From Wenjunlia vitaminophila DSM 41686 (GTDB lineage: Bacteria; Actinomycetota; Actinomycetes; Streptomycetales; Streptomycetaceae): DNA of 64,000 nucleotides. A model generated the notes under the pieces. It was not told where the DNA came from, made no database searches, and was given only the letters and a program-made list of their open reading frames with translations. Positions 34,317 through 43,045 of this stretch are shown in pieces. The stretch's first letter is position 1. Every line of letters begins with the position of its first letter. A program made the position numbers and the translations under genes. The stretch spans positions 1 to 64,000 of the forward strand of contig NZ_KB904650.1 in the NCBI RefSeq assembly GCF_000380165.1, given 5' to 3'.

Positions 34317-35678
34317 TCAGAGCACGGGGAGGCTCTTGCGCAGTTCGAACGGGGTGACCTCGGAGCGGTACTCCTCCCACTCCTGCCGCTTGTTCCGCAG
34401 GAAGAAGTCAAACACGTGCTCGCCCAGGGTCTCGGCGACGAGTTCGCTGTGCTGCATCAGGTCGATGGCCTGGCCGAGGTTCTGCGGCAACGGCTCGATG
34501 CCCAGGGCGCGGCGCTCGGAGTCGCTGAGCGCCCACACGTCGTCGTCCGCGCCGGGCGGCAGCTCGTACCCCTCCTCGATGCCCTTCAGGCCGGCGGAGA
34601 GCAGCACCGCGTAGGCGAGGTAGGGGTTGCAACCGCTGTCCAGGGACCGCACCTCCACCCGGGTGGAGACGATCTTGCCGGGCTTGTACATGGGAACCCT
34701 GATCAGCGCCGAGCGGTTGTTGTGGCCCCAGCAGATGTACGAGGGGGCCTCGCCGCCGGCACCCGCGGGGCGCTGGGCCCCGCCCCAGATCCGCTTGTAG
34801 GAGTTGACCCACTGGTTGGTCACCGCCGAGATCTCGGCGGCGTGCCTGAGCAGCCCGGCGATGAAGGACCTGCCCACCTTGGAGAGCTGGTACTCGGCGC
34901 CGGACTCGTGGAAGGCGTTCCGGTCCCCCTCGAACAGCGACAGGTGGGTGTGCATGCCGGAACCGGGGAACTCGGAGAACGGCTTGGGCATGAAGGTGGC
35001 CTGCACCCCCTGCTCGAGCGCGACCTCCTTCATCACCAGCCGGAACGTCATGATGTTGTCCGCGGTGGACAGCGCGTCCGCGTACCGCAGGTCGATCTCC
35101 TGCTGGCCGGGGGCGCCCTCGTGGTGGCTGAACTCCACGGAGATGCCCATCGACTCCAGCATGGTGATCGCCTGACGGCGGAAGTCGTGGCCGACCCGCT
35201 GGGGGGTGTGGTCGAAGTACCCCGAGGAGTCCGCCGGCTCCGGGCGGCTGCCGTCCACCGGTTTGGACCTCAGCAGGAAGAACTCGATCTCCGGGTGGGT
35301 GTAGAAGGTGAACCCCAGGTCGGAGGTCTTGGCCAGGATGCGCTTGAGGACGTGGCGGGGATCCGCGTAGGACGGGGAGCCGTCCGGCATCAGGATGTCG
35401 CAGAACATCCGGGCGGTGCCGGGGGCCTCGGCGCGCCACGGGAGGATCTGGAAGGTGCCGGGGTCGGGCTTGGCGAGCATGTCGGACTCGTAGACCCGGG
35501 CGAACCCCTCGATGGCGGAGCCGTCGAAGCCGATCCCCTCGTCGAACGCCTGCTCGAGCTCGGCGGGAGCCACCGCGACCGACTTCAAGAAGCCCAGCAC
35601 GTCGGTGAACCACAGCCGCACGAACCGGATGTCGCGCTCCTCCAGGGTGCGGAGCACGAACTCCTGCTGCTTGTCCAT
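34317..35678 (-). CDS. glnA2: Glutamine synthetase-like enzyme GlnA2 (gamma-glutamylpolyamine synthetase type)
   Basis: A 453-residue type I-alpha GS-like protein. FDGSAIEGFARVYESDM, EIEFFLLRSK, EFSHHEGAPGQQEIDLRY, GSGMHTHLSLFEG and NNRSALIRVPMYKP follow the family. The segment equivalent to the adenylylation site reads GYELPPGADDDVW; it lacks the NLYELPPEE-type site, so GlnE probably does not modify it. In Streptomyces the gene next to glnE is GlnA2, reported to glutamylate polyamines; the same role is likely here but not provable from sequence. ATG 35678 is chosen by homology (MDKQQEFVL); the GTG/ATG alternatives upstream lack support. Confidence 0.9.
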   Translation of the reverse strand: MDKQQEFVLRTLEERDIRFVRLWFTDVLGFLKSVAVAPAELEQAFDEGIGFDGSAIEGFARVYESDMLAKPDPGTFQILPWRAEAPGTARMFCDILMPDGSPSYADPRHVLKRILAKTSDLGFTFYTHPEIEFFLLRSKPVDGSRPEPADSSGYFDHTPQRVGHDFRRQAITMLESMGISVEFSHHEGAPGQQEIDLRYADALSTADNIMTFRLVMKEVALEQGVQATFMPKPFSEFPGSGMHTHLSLFEGDRNAFHESGAEYQLSKVGRSFIAGLLRHAAEISAVTNQWVNSYKRIWGGAQRPAGAGGEAPSYICWGHNNRSALIRVPMYKPGKIVSTRVEVRSLDSGCNPYLAYAVLLSAGLKGIEEGYELPPGADDDVWALSDSERRALGIEPLPQNLGQAIDLMQHSELVAETLGEHVFDFFLRNKRQEWEEYRSEVTPFELRKSLPVL

Positions 35679-35869
35679 GGGCACAGTGTCACCTCTGATC
35701 TTTGCGTGCGTGTTACGCGGGTGGCCCCTCCAGCCCATCATGGACCACGATCCGTCGTCGCCGGCAACGGCAACGCCCCCACGGGTGCGCCACGAGCCCG
35801 GCGCCCCACCGGCGCACTTTTGTCGTCCCACTGACACGAACCCTCCCCGTCAGCGCACAACCCCTCGCT

Positions 35870-35882
35870 TACCCTGGTCCCG
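35870..35882 (+). promoter_or_regulatory. Leaderless promoter of nadE
   Basis: TACCCT (35870-35875) ends six bases before the GTG start of nadE. No ribosome-binding site is present, as expected of a leaderless actinobacterial transcript starting at the G of GTG. Confidence 0.6.
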
Positions 35883-37633
35883 TGCCCCAACTACGTCTCG
35901 CCCTGAACCAGATCGACAGCACCGTCGGCGACCTCGTGACCAACAGCGAGGCGATCCTGCGCTGGACCCGCCACGCCGCGGACGGCGGCGCCCATCTGGT
36001 GGCCTTCCCCGAGATGGCGCTGACCGGCTACCCGGTGGAGGACCTGGCGCTGCGCCCGTCCTTCGTCTCCGCGTCCCGCGCCGCACTGGAGGCCCTCGCC
36101 GCGCGGCTGCACGCGGAGGGCCTCGGCGAGATCCCCGTCGTGGTGGGCTACCTGGACCGCAGCGAGAAGGCCAAGCCCCGCTACGGCCAGCCGGCCGGCG
36201 CCCCGCTGAACGCCGCCGCGGTGCTGCACCAGGGCGGGGTGGTGCTGCGGTTCGCCAAGCACCACCTGCCCAACTACGGCGTCTTCGACGAGTACCGGTA
36301 CTTCACCCCCGGGGACACCCAGCCGGTGATCCGGGTGCACGGGGTGGACGTGGCCCTCGCCATCTGCGAGGACCTGTGGCAGGAGGGCGGCCGGGTGCCG
36401 GCCACCCGCGCGGTCAACGCCGGGCTGCTGATCTCCCTCAACGCCAGCCCGTACGAGCTGAACAAGCACGACACCCGCCTGGAGCTGGTCCGCAAGCGGG
36501 CCCAGGAGGCCGGGTGCACCCTGGCCTACGTGGCCATGATCGGCGGTCAGGACGAGCTGGTCTTCGACGGCGACTCGATCGTGGTGGACCCGGCGGGGGA
36601 GGTCCTGGCCCGCGCCCCGCAGTTCGAGGAGGGCTGCGTCCTGCTCGACCTGGACCTGCCCGCGGCGGGGCCCGCCCCGCGGGGCACCGCGGACGACGGC
36701 CTGGAGATCGAGCACGTGATCCTGTCCGCCGAGCCGCTGCCACGCTACGAGTCCCGCGTCCTCGGAGGCCAGGCGGACCGGCTCGGGGACGACGAGGAGG
36801 TGTACACCGCGCTGGTCATCGGGCTGCGGGCCTACATCGCCAAGAACGGCTTCCGCACGGTGCTGCTCGGCCTGTCCGGCGGCATCGACTCGGCGCTCAG
36901 CGCGGCCATCGCCTGCGACGCGCTCGGCTCGGAGCACGTGTACGGCGTGTCCATGCCGTCCACCTACTCCTCGGAACACTCGGTCAGCGACGCCGCCGAC
37001 CTGGCCCGCCGCACCGGCCTCAACTACCGCACCGTTCCCATAGCGCCGATGGTGGACGCCTACATGGCCTCCCTGCGCCTCACCGGACTCGCCGAGGAGA
37101 ACCTCCAGGCCCGGGTCCGGGGCACCACCCTGATGGGCATCTCCAACCAGGAGGGCCACCTGGTCCTGGCCACCGGCAACAAGTCCGAGCTGGCCTGCGG
37201 CTACTCCACCCTCTACGGCGACGCCGTCGGCGCCTTCGCGCCGATCAAGGACGTGCCCAAGACCTCGGTCTTCCGGCTGGCCCGGTGGCGCAACGAGGCC
37301 GCCGCACAGCGCGGCGAGACCCCGCCGATCCCGGAGAACTCCATCACCAAGCCGCCGAGCGCCGAGCTGCGGCCCGGCCAATTGGACACCGACTCGCTGC
37401 CGGAGTACGCACTCCTCGACCAGGTGCTCGACCTCTACGTGGAGCAGGACCTGGGCCGCGCCCAGATCATCGCCCGGGGCCTGGACCCAGCACTGGTGGA
37501 CCGCATCCTGCGTCTGGTGGACACCGCGGAGTACAAGCGCAGGCAGTACCCGCCGGGCACCAAGATCTCCCTCAAGGCCTTCGGCCGCGACCGCCGCCTC
37601 CCCATCACCAACCGCTGGCGCGAACACGCCTGA
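35882..37633 (+). CDS. nadE: Glutamine-dependent NAD+ synthetase
   Basis: A 583-residue two-domain enzyme catalysing the last step of NAD synthesis. The N-terminal nitrilase-type amidase domain (residues 1-~275) shows the Glu/Lys/Cys triad: Glu in AFPEMALTGY, Lys in FAKHHLPNYGVFDEYRYF, Cys in LAICEDLWQ. Ammonia passes to the C-terminal synthetase domain with the PP-loop LSGGIDSALSAA. GVSMPSTYSSEHS and ATGNKSELACGYSTLYGD are synthetase motifs. The GTG start fits a leaderless transcript. Its last 29 bases overlap the beta-lactamase gene on the opposite strand. Confidence 0.96.
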   Translation: MPQLRLALNQIDSTVGDLVTNSEAILRWTRHAADGGAHLVAFPEMALTGYPVEDLALRPSFVSASRAALEALAARLHAEGLGEIPVVVGYLDRSEKAKPRYGQPAGAPLNAAAVLHQGGVVLRFAKHHLPNYGVFDEYRYFTPGDTQPVIRVHGVDVALAICEDLWQEGGRVPATRAVNAGLLISLNASPYELNKHDTRLELVRKRAQEAGCTLAYVAMIGGQDELVFDGDSIVVDPAGEVLARAPQFEEGCVLLDLDLPAAGPAPRGTADDGLEIEHVILSAEPLPRYESRVLGGQADRLGDDEEVYTALVIGLRAYIAKNGFRTVLLGLSGGIDSALSAAIACDALGSEHVYGVSMPSTYSSEHSVSDAADLARRTGLNYRTVPIAPMVDAYMASLRLTGLAEENLQARVRGTTLMGISNQEGHLVLATGNKSELACGYSTLYGDAVGAFAPIKDVPKTSVFRLARWRNEAAAQRGETPPIPENSITKPPSAELRPGQLDTDSLPEYALLDQVLDLYVEQDLGRAQIIARGLDPALVDRILRLVDTAEYKRRQYPPGTKISLKAFGRDRRLPITNRWREHA

Positions 37634-38597
37634 CCCGCCCCCACCCGGACGGCCCAACGTCCAGGAAGGCCGCGGCACCTCGGGTCAGCGCGGTCGCCAC
37701 TACGGTGGCCGCCCTCGCGATCACGGGCTCGTCCGCCGCCGCGTCGGCGTCACGTGTGGCGGACAACATGGCCATCACGACCGGTCCGCCGCCGGGCGGC
37801 CAGGCGACCCCGACGTCGTGGGTGGTGCCGTAGCCGCCGGTGCCGGTCTTCTCCGCGACGGTCCAGCCCCGGGGCAGCCCCGCACGCAGGCGCCCGCCAC
37901 CGGTCGTGTTGCCCAGCAGCCAGCCGGCGAGCAGTTCCCGGTCGCCGGGGTCCAGGGCCTTCCCGACCACGAGCCGCGCGTAGGTCCTCCCGATGGCCTC
38001 GGGACTGGTGGTGTCGGTCACGCGTCCCGGCTCCGCCGAGTTCAGTTCCGGCTCCCACCGGTCGAGCCGCGTCACGTCGTCCCCGACGGAGCGGCAGAAC
38101 GCCGTGACGGCCGCCGGTCCGCCGAGCTGTTCCAGCAGGAGGTTGGCGGCGGCGTTGTCGCTGTGGGAGACCGCCGCACCGCACAGGCGCCCGACGCTCA
38201 TCCCCGCGGCGAGGTTCCCGGGAAGACCGGTGAGGGGCGCGTGGCCCGCCCTCTCGACGTCCCGGCTCGTGTAACGGACGACCCTCGGGAGGAACGTCCC
38301 GTCGCGGTCGAGGTCCCGCAGGACCGCCGCCACGGCCACCGTCTTGAACACCGAACACATCGGGAACAGCTCATCGCCGCGATGGGCGACCCGCCTCCCC
38401 GTCGTGGTGTTCCACCCGAACGCCCCGAGCCGGACCCCGTGCTCCCGCTCCAGGACACGCAACCTCCGCGCCGCCCCACCGCTCCCCCGGCCGGAGGCGA
38501 GGGCGGCCGGAACCCCGGACGCGGCGACCAGGCCGGCCCCGAGACCGCCGGCGAGCACGGCGCGCCGGGACGGACACCCGCTCGTGCCCGATCCCAT
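37605..38597 (-). CDS. Class A beta-lactamase with Tat-type signal
   Basis: A 330-residue exported serine hydrolase that should open beta-lactam rings. The signal begins GCPSRRAVLAGGLGAGLVAA, a twin-arginine pattern. All class A motifs are present: Ser-x-x-Lys in CSVFK, SDN in SHSDNAAAN, Glu in EPELN (omega loop), and KTG in EKTGTGGYG. The last ~25 residues extend past the usual end and run into the nadE 3' end. GAGGTGAGG precedes ATG 38597. It begins seven bases after the stop of the phosphatase gene, so the two are one operon. Confidence 0.92.
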   Translation of the reverse strand: MGSGTSGCPSRRAVLAGGLGAGLVAASGVPAALASGRGSGGAARRLRVLEREHGVRLGAFGWNTTTGRRVAHRGDELFPMCSVFKTVAVAAVLRDLDRDGTFLPRVVRYTSRDVERAGHAPLTGLPGNLAAGMSVGRLCGAAVSHSDNAAANLLLEQLGGPAAVTAFCRSVGDDVTRLDRWEPELNSAEPGRVTDTTSPEAIGRTYARLVVGKALDPGDRELLAGWLLGNTTGGGRLRAGLPRGWTVAEKTGTGGYGTTHDVGVAWPPGGGPVVMAMLSATRDADAAADEPVIARAATVVATALTRGAAAFLDVGPSGWGRVRRVRASGW

Positions 38598-38604
38598 GCG
38601 CGCC

Positions 38605-39642
38605 TCACCTCACGTACAGGTCGGCGGCGACCGGCCGGTGGTCGCTGCCGGAATCCGGGAGCACCCAGGAGTGCGCGGGGGTGATGCCGCGCACCAGGAT
38701 GTGGTCGATCCGGGCCATGGGGAACCCGGACGGCCAACTGAAGCCGAACCCGTCCCCGGCCGCGCCCTGGGCGGAGCGCAGGCCGGAGGTGATGGGGGAC
38801 AGGCTGCGGTCGTTGGCGGTGCCGTTGAGGTCGCCCATCACCACGACGCGGTCCAGCGGGTCGGTGTTGATCTGCCGCCCGAGCAGTTCGGTGGTGCGGT
38901 TGCGCTGGTCGGAGGTGAAGCCGCTGGACCCCACCCGCACCGACGCCAGGTGCGCGACGTAGAAGGCGACCGGTCCGTGCGGGGTCTCCACCTGGGCCCG
39001 CAGCGCCCGGGGCCAGCCGATGCCGATGTCCACGGTGCGCCCCTGGGCGATCGGGAAGCGGCTCCACAGTCCGACGGTGCCGCGCACCACGTGGTGGGGG
39101 TACTCCCGGTCCAGGACCCGCTGGTACACCGGCCGGGCCTGCTCGGTCAGCTCCTCCAGGGCGACGACGTCGGCCCGGGCCGCGACCACGTCCCGTGCGG
39201 TTGCCTCCGCGTCCGGGTTGCCCGCGTCCACGTTGTGGGTGAGGACCCGCAGGTTGTGCGGGCCGCCGCCCTTGCCCGGCATCACCAGGCCGCCGAACAG
39301 GTCGGCCCAGACCACCGCGGGCAGCAGCAGCGCGGCCAGCGCGGTGACGGAACGACGGACGAGGGCGCACACCAACAGGACGGGGACGGCCAGGCCCAGC
39401 CAGGGCAGGAAGGTCTCCAGCAGACTGCCCAGGTTGCCCACGGTGTTCGGCACCAGGCCGTGGCCGAGGAGCAGCGCGCCGAAGAGCAGCGCGAGGCCGG
39501 CCACGATCCAGCCGCGGCGCAGCGAGCGCAGCCAGGACTCCCGGGACGGGAACCGCAGCCGCCGGAGCCGCCAGGGCCCCCACGGCCCGGAGCGGTCGGT
39601 CGTCCCGCTCTCGGGCGTACTGGCCGTGGTGGTCTCCGCCAT
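38605..39642 (-). CDS. VanJ-like membrane endonuclease/exonuclease/phosphatase protein
   Basis: A 345-residue protein with three N-terminal membrane helices (about residues 40-115: WIVAGLALLFGALLLGHGLVP, LPWLGLAVPVLLVCALV, ALAALLLPAVVWADLFGG) and an EEP-fold domain outside the membrane. That domain has VLTHNVDAGNPD, VALEELTE, VVVMGDLNGTANDRSLS and SGSDHRPVAADLYVR. This architecture and size match S. coelicolor VanJ, a membrane phosphatase conferring teicoplanin resistance, but sequence identity could not be checked. GGAGACGG lies upstream of ATG 39642. The beta-lactamase gene follows directly. Confidence 0.82.
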   Translation of the reverse strand: MAETTTASTPESGTTDRSGPWGPWRLRRLRFPSRESWLRSLRRGWIVAGLALLFGALLLGHGLVPNTVGNLGSLLETFLPWLGLAVPVLLVCALVRRSVTALAALLLPAVVWADLFGGLVMPGKGGGPHNLRVLTHNVDAGNPDAEATARDVVAARADVVALEELTEQARPVYQRVLDREYPHHVVRGTVGLWSRFPIAQGRTVDIGIGWPRALRAQVETPHGPVAFYVAHLASVRVGSSGFTSDQRNRTTELLGRQINTDPLDRVVVMGDLNGTANDRSLSPITSGLRSAQGAAGDGFGFSWPSGFPMARIDHILVRGITPAHSWVLPDSGSDHRPVAADLYVR

Positions 39643-39951
39643 GAACCGTCCGTCTCCTGCCCCGCTCGGGCCTGCCCCGGCCCGACGGGGCCCGTGTGCC
39701 CGCATCGAACATTTCCCCGTACCCGTTCCGGACGCAGAAGTGACGACCGGAGGTTCCCGGATATGTCAGGAACCATCAAATCAGGACGGAACAGCATTGA
39801 CGGGTTGTGCCGCGCGCTCACCGCGACCCGGAGCCGATTCCGGGGGCGAGCCGGCGCCGGGTGCCGCGGGGTGACGGGGGCGGCCCCACACCGCCGGCCG
39901 GTGCGCACACCGGTGCCGCGGCGGGGGCCGCCGTTCCCCGCGGTTCGCCGG
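39643..39951. promoter_or_regulatory. Promoter region of the VanJ-like/beta-lactamase operon with dyads
   Basis: About 110 bases upstream of the first gene, GGTTCC (39752-39757) and GGAACC (39769-39774) form an inverted repeat with an 11-base AT-rich spacer. On the minus strand the same site contains GGGAACC, resembling an ECF-sigma -35. A second small dyad, CCGGTG-cgca-CACCGG (39898-39913), lies nearer the DUF6259-like gene's 3' end. Confidence 0.4.
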
Positions 39952-42873
39952 TCAGGAGACGAGTGTGACGAGCTGCACGCCGCTGTACGCCGGCACTCCG
40001 TCCCGGGTGACGACCGCACGGAGGGTCACCCAGCCCTTCCCGCCGCCGCGGTTCGGCGCGAGCCACACGCTTCCGTCGGCATCGGTCTCCAGGTGTGCCA
40101 GTGACTCGCCGTCGAGCTCCCAGGTGATCTCCGCGCCGGTAAGGTCGGTGTCCGTGCCGTCCCAGGCGGCGAGGGTGAGCGCGGAACGGGAGGTGCCGCC
40201 GGCGGGCAGCTCGGCCGGCGTGGCGGTGAGCCTCAGGTCGGGACGGATCACGTCGGACCGGTATCCGGCCAGGTCCGCCGGGCACCACGCGATCTCGGGC
40301 ACGAACCGGCCGTCCGCCCAGCGAGCGAGGTACCCCGGCTGGTGGTGGGCGTCGTCGATCAGCGCGTACGTCGGCACCCCCTTCACGCTGGCGACGAAGC
40401 CGTGCGGCGCGACGGTCACCGTGCCGAGGGCGCCGGGCAGCGGCAGCGCGCGCGGCTGGAGGTCGTGGCTGGCGACGATCTCCACGCCCCCGTCGAACGT
40501 CGTCCGCGACACCCTGAGGTCCGCGGTCAGGTACCGGAACGCCGTCATCGCCCGCCCGAAGTACCGGCTGGCGACCCGCCGTTGGACCAGCGAGAGGCCC
40601 TTGAGCAGCTCGAAGCCGCGCCCCGTCTGGAAGTCGCGTTCCGTGTGCTGGGCCTGGTAGTGCATGTTGAGGCCGAACGCCAGCGCCCAGCTCAGGTTCT
40701 CGGTGGTGTCGATGCCGCGGTCGAGGTTGTGCGGGTAGAACGCGACCTTGTCGTGCATCACCGCGGTGCCCAGCGGCCACTGCTGGACGACGACGCCGTT
40801 GCGGTTGGGGTTGTCGTAGGTGTCGGTGCGGTCGCGCTGCATCGTGTTGAGGTAGAAGCCGAGGCTCGACGTCAGGTCCTGGAAGATCCGGTCACCGCCG
40901 ACCCCCTCGGTGCCGATCGGGAGGATCGCCGCGGACTGCGCGGTCTGCTCCACCAGCTCCTCGCAGTACGCGTACGGCGGTGCCCCGAAGTCGGCGGAGT
41001 GGTCGTACTCCCGGCGCGCGATCTCGTCCTGGAACATCATGTCCAGGCCGTAGGTGTCGCGGAAGGTGCGGAGCTGGTCGAGGATCAGCGCCCGGGGCTT
41101 GGCCCGCCAGCCCCCGATGAGGTACCCGAGGTTGTTGGTGTGGGTCTTGGTGACCAGGTTGCCCCGCGCGTCGCGGATGCCGATCCGCTCCACGCCGCCG
41201 AGCGCCACCACCGCCTGGCTGTCCGGGTGCCACCAGGTGGGGTTGGTGTAGGCGCTGGCGTAGTTCCCCCGGGCGTGGATGGTGTCGATGAGCCGCTGGA
41301 ACTGCGCCGGCCCGCCGAGGTAGTCGAAGGTGAGGAAGTCCGGGTAGTGGTGGTCGTGCTGGCCGTCGGCGTAGTAGCTGGCGAGTTCGACGCTGTACGG
41401 CCCGCCGGGCACGGCGCGCAGGTAGTCGAACGCCACCGCCGGCTGGCCGGTCGCTGACGTGCCGCCGGTCGGCTGCCACAGGTCCACCTTGAGGTGCACC
41501 GACGTGGCCAGCCCGGTCCGCAACCGGGGATCGAGCTTGTCGGCGAGGGCGCGCCAGGTGTTCATCCCGTTGTCGGTCCGGTACCCCGCGAACAGGTCGA
41601 ACGCGCTCCCGCCCGCCGCCAGCCGGGTCGCCGGGAGCCCGCCGGACCGGTCGGGGCCGATCCAGACGTCCACCCGGTGCGTCAGGCCGGTCAGGGCCTC
41701 GTCGCGCGCCCGGGCGCCGACGAAGCCGAACTGCGTCGGGCGGTAGGGCTTCACGGTGGCGGGCTGCACCGAGTACACGCCGAGCGCCGAGTCGTCCTCC
41801 TCGAACAGGATCAGGTCGTGGGTCGCCGTCGGCATGCCGTAGTTGGCGTAGAAGCCGCCGGCGAGCAACGTCTTGGTGTGGGCGATCCCGCCCCACTTCG
41901 GCGCGATGCCCAGCATGGTGCCGGCCTCCGGGATGGTCCGGTACGCCACCTCCGGGTAGGTGATGCGGGAGATCGGCCGGGACCACAGGTTCCGCACGGT
42001 CTTCGGGTGCAGTTCGAGGCACCCCTCCCGGAGCCGGACCGCCATGTCGACGGTGAAGAACCCGGGGACGGCGTAGCTGACCTCGGCCTCGTCGGCCGCC
42101 ATCCGGGTGACGGTGACCGTGGCCTCGTCGCAGAAGACGCCGGTGCCGTTGTCGTAGTACACCGCCAGCGGCAGCACCCCGGGGGACTGCACCCGGCCGC
42201 GGCACGTCCAGTCGAGCAGCCGGCCCCGCCCGTCGATCAGGACCCGGTCCTCGCCCCGGGTCAGTTCCAGCGCGCCGGCCCGGCTCCAGGTGGCCACCGG
42301 GCCACCGTCACCGACGACCTCGATGGCGTCGACGTCGAGGACCAACGGCTCGGGTGACTGCTTGTCGTCGGGGAAGAACACGAGCACGAGTCGGCGCAGC
42401 GGGTACGTGACCCGACCGTCGCCCTTCCCGCTCCAGGTCATCCGGGACAGCCGCTGCGGCTCGAAGGTGACCCTGGTCCGCCCGTCGAAACCGGTGGGGT
42501 CGATCCGGCTGGCCAGGGTGCCCCACTCCTCGTTGTCCTGGTCGAAGAGCTTGAGCCAGAGGTTGCCCTTCTTCGGCGTGACGCCGGTGAGCCACACCGA
42601 CACCCGGGCGAGGTGCGGCTGGTACGGGCTGGGGAACGCCACCGAGAACTCGCTGTACTTGCCCGTCATGGTGACCCGGGCCTGTCCGGCGGTGCCGGTG
42701 GCGGCGAGTGTGGTGTTGTACACGCTGGTCGGCGGCAGGTCGTTGGGCACGCCGTCGATGACGAGGCGCACGGTCGGTCCGGTGTCCGCCGCGGCCGGCT
42801 GGGCGGCGAGGAGGGGCCCGGCCACGGCAACAGCGGAGGCAGTGGTTCCGGTGATGAAGGCACGGCGCTTCAT
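39952..42873 (-). CDS. Secreted DUF6259-like putative glycoside hydrolase
   Basis: A 973-residue exported protein starting MKRRAFITGTTASAVAVAGPLLAAQPAAA, a twin-arginine signal. An N-terminal beta-sandwich (about residues 30-185, with VSVWLTGVTPKKGNLWLKLFDQDNEEWG and LVLDVDAIEVVGD) is followed by a sugar-hydrolase-like super-domain and a barrel region. That region contains FDYLGGPAQFQRLIDTIHARGNYASAYTNPTWWHPDS, DMMFQDEIARREYDHSADFG and AILPIGTEGVGGDRIFQ, where Asp and Glu residues could be catalytic. The C-terminus is Ig-like. It resembles DUF6259 proteins; the substrate is unknown. A double LacI-type operator lies upstream. Confidence 0.75.
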   Translation of the reverse strand: MKRRAFITGTTASAVAVAGPLLAAQPAAADTGPTVRLVIDGVPNDLPPTSVYNTTLAATGTAGQARVTMTGKYSEFSVAFPSPYQPHLARVSVWLTGVTPKKGNLWLKLFDQDNEEWGTLASRIDPTGFDGRTRVTFEPQRLSRMTWSGKGDGRVTYPLRRLVLVFFPDDKQSPEPLVLDVDAIEVVGDGGPVATWSRAGALELTRGEDRVLIDGRGRLLDWTCRGRVQSPGVLPLAVYYDNGTGVFCDEATVTVTRMAADEAEVSYAVPGFFTVDMAVRLREGCLELHPKTVRNLWSRPISRITYPEVAYRTIPEAGTMLGIAPKWGGIAHTKTLLAGGFYANYGMPTATHDLILFEEDDSALGVYSVQPATVKPYRPTQFGFVGARARDEALTGLTHRVDVWIGPDRSGGLPATRLAAGGSAFDLFAGYRTDNGMNTWRALADKLDPRLRTGLATSVHLKVDLWQPTGGTSATGQPAVAFDYLRAVPGGPYSVELASYYADGQHDHHYPDFLTFDYLGGPAQFQRLIDTIHARGNYASAYTNPTWWHPDSQAVVALGGVERIGIRDARGNLVTKTHTNNLGYLIGGWRAKPRALILDQLRTFRDTYGLDMMFQDEIARREYDHSADFGAPPYAYCEELVEQTAQSAAILPIGTEGVGGDRIFQDLTSSLGFYLNTMQRDRTDTYDNPNRNGVVVQQWPLGTAVMHDKVAFYPHNLDRGIDTTENLSWALAFGLNMHYQAQHTERDFQTGRGFELLKGLSLVQRRVASRYFGRAMTAFRYLTADLRVSRTTFDGGVEIVASHDLQPRALPLPGALGTVTVAPHGFVASVKGVPTYALIDDAHHQPGYLARWADGRFVPEIAWCPADLAGYRSDVIRPDLRLTATPAELPAGGTSRSALTLAAWDGTDTDLTGAEITWELDGESLAHLETDADGSVWLAPNRGGGKGWVTLRAVVTRDGVPAYSGVQLVTLVS

Positions 42874-42902
42874 GAGCACGCTCCGGCATCGTCGAGGATA
42901 GA

Positions 42903-42924
42903 AAGCGCTTGCTTGCAAGCGCTT
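42903..42924. promoter_or_regulatory. Double LacI-type operator of the DUF6259-like gene
   Basis: AAGCGCTTGC (42903-42912), two T, then GCAAGCGCTT (42915-42924) form a perfect dyad. Each arm also contains the self-palindrome AAGCGCTT (42903-42910 and 42917-42924), so two overlapping LacI/cre-like sites lie 14 bases apart. They are about 30-52 bases upstream of the start codon. Confidence 0.7.
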
Positions 42925-43045
42925 GCACAGTAGGAGCCCAAGGCGAAACACGTCAACGCCTCTGTCCGAACTCCCTGTCGGCGGGCCGGCCAACAAAAGG
43001 GCGCGTGCCCGGCGACCGACGTCGCCGGGCACGCGCCCCGGTGGT

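Noticed and set aside
31334-34357. 1007-codon plus-strand frame opposite glnE
   Set aside because: It is the complement of glnE; glnE has both catalytic signatures, and the antisense product is Gly/Arg-rich without family features.
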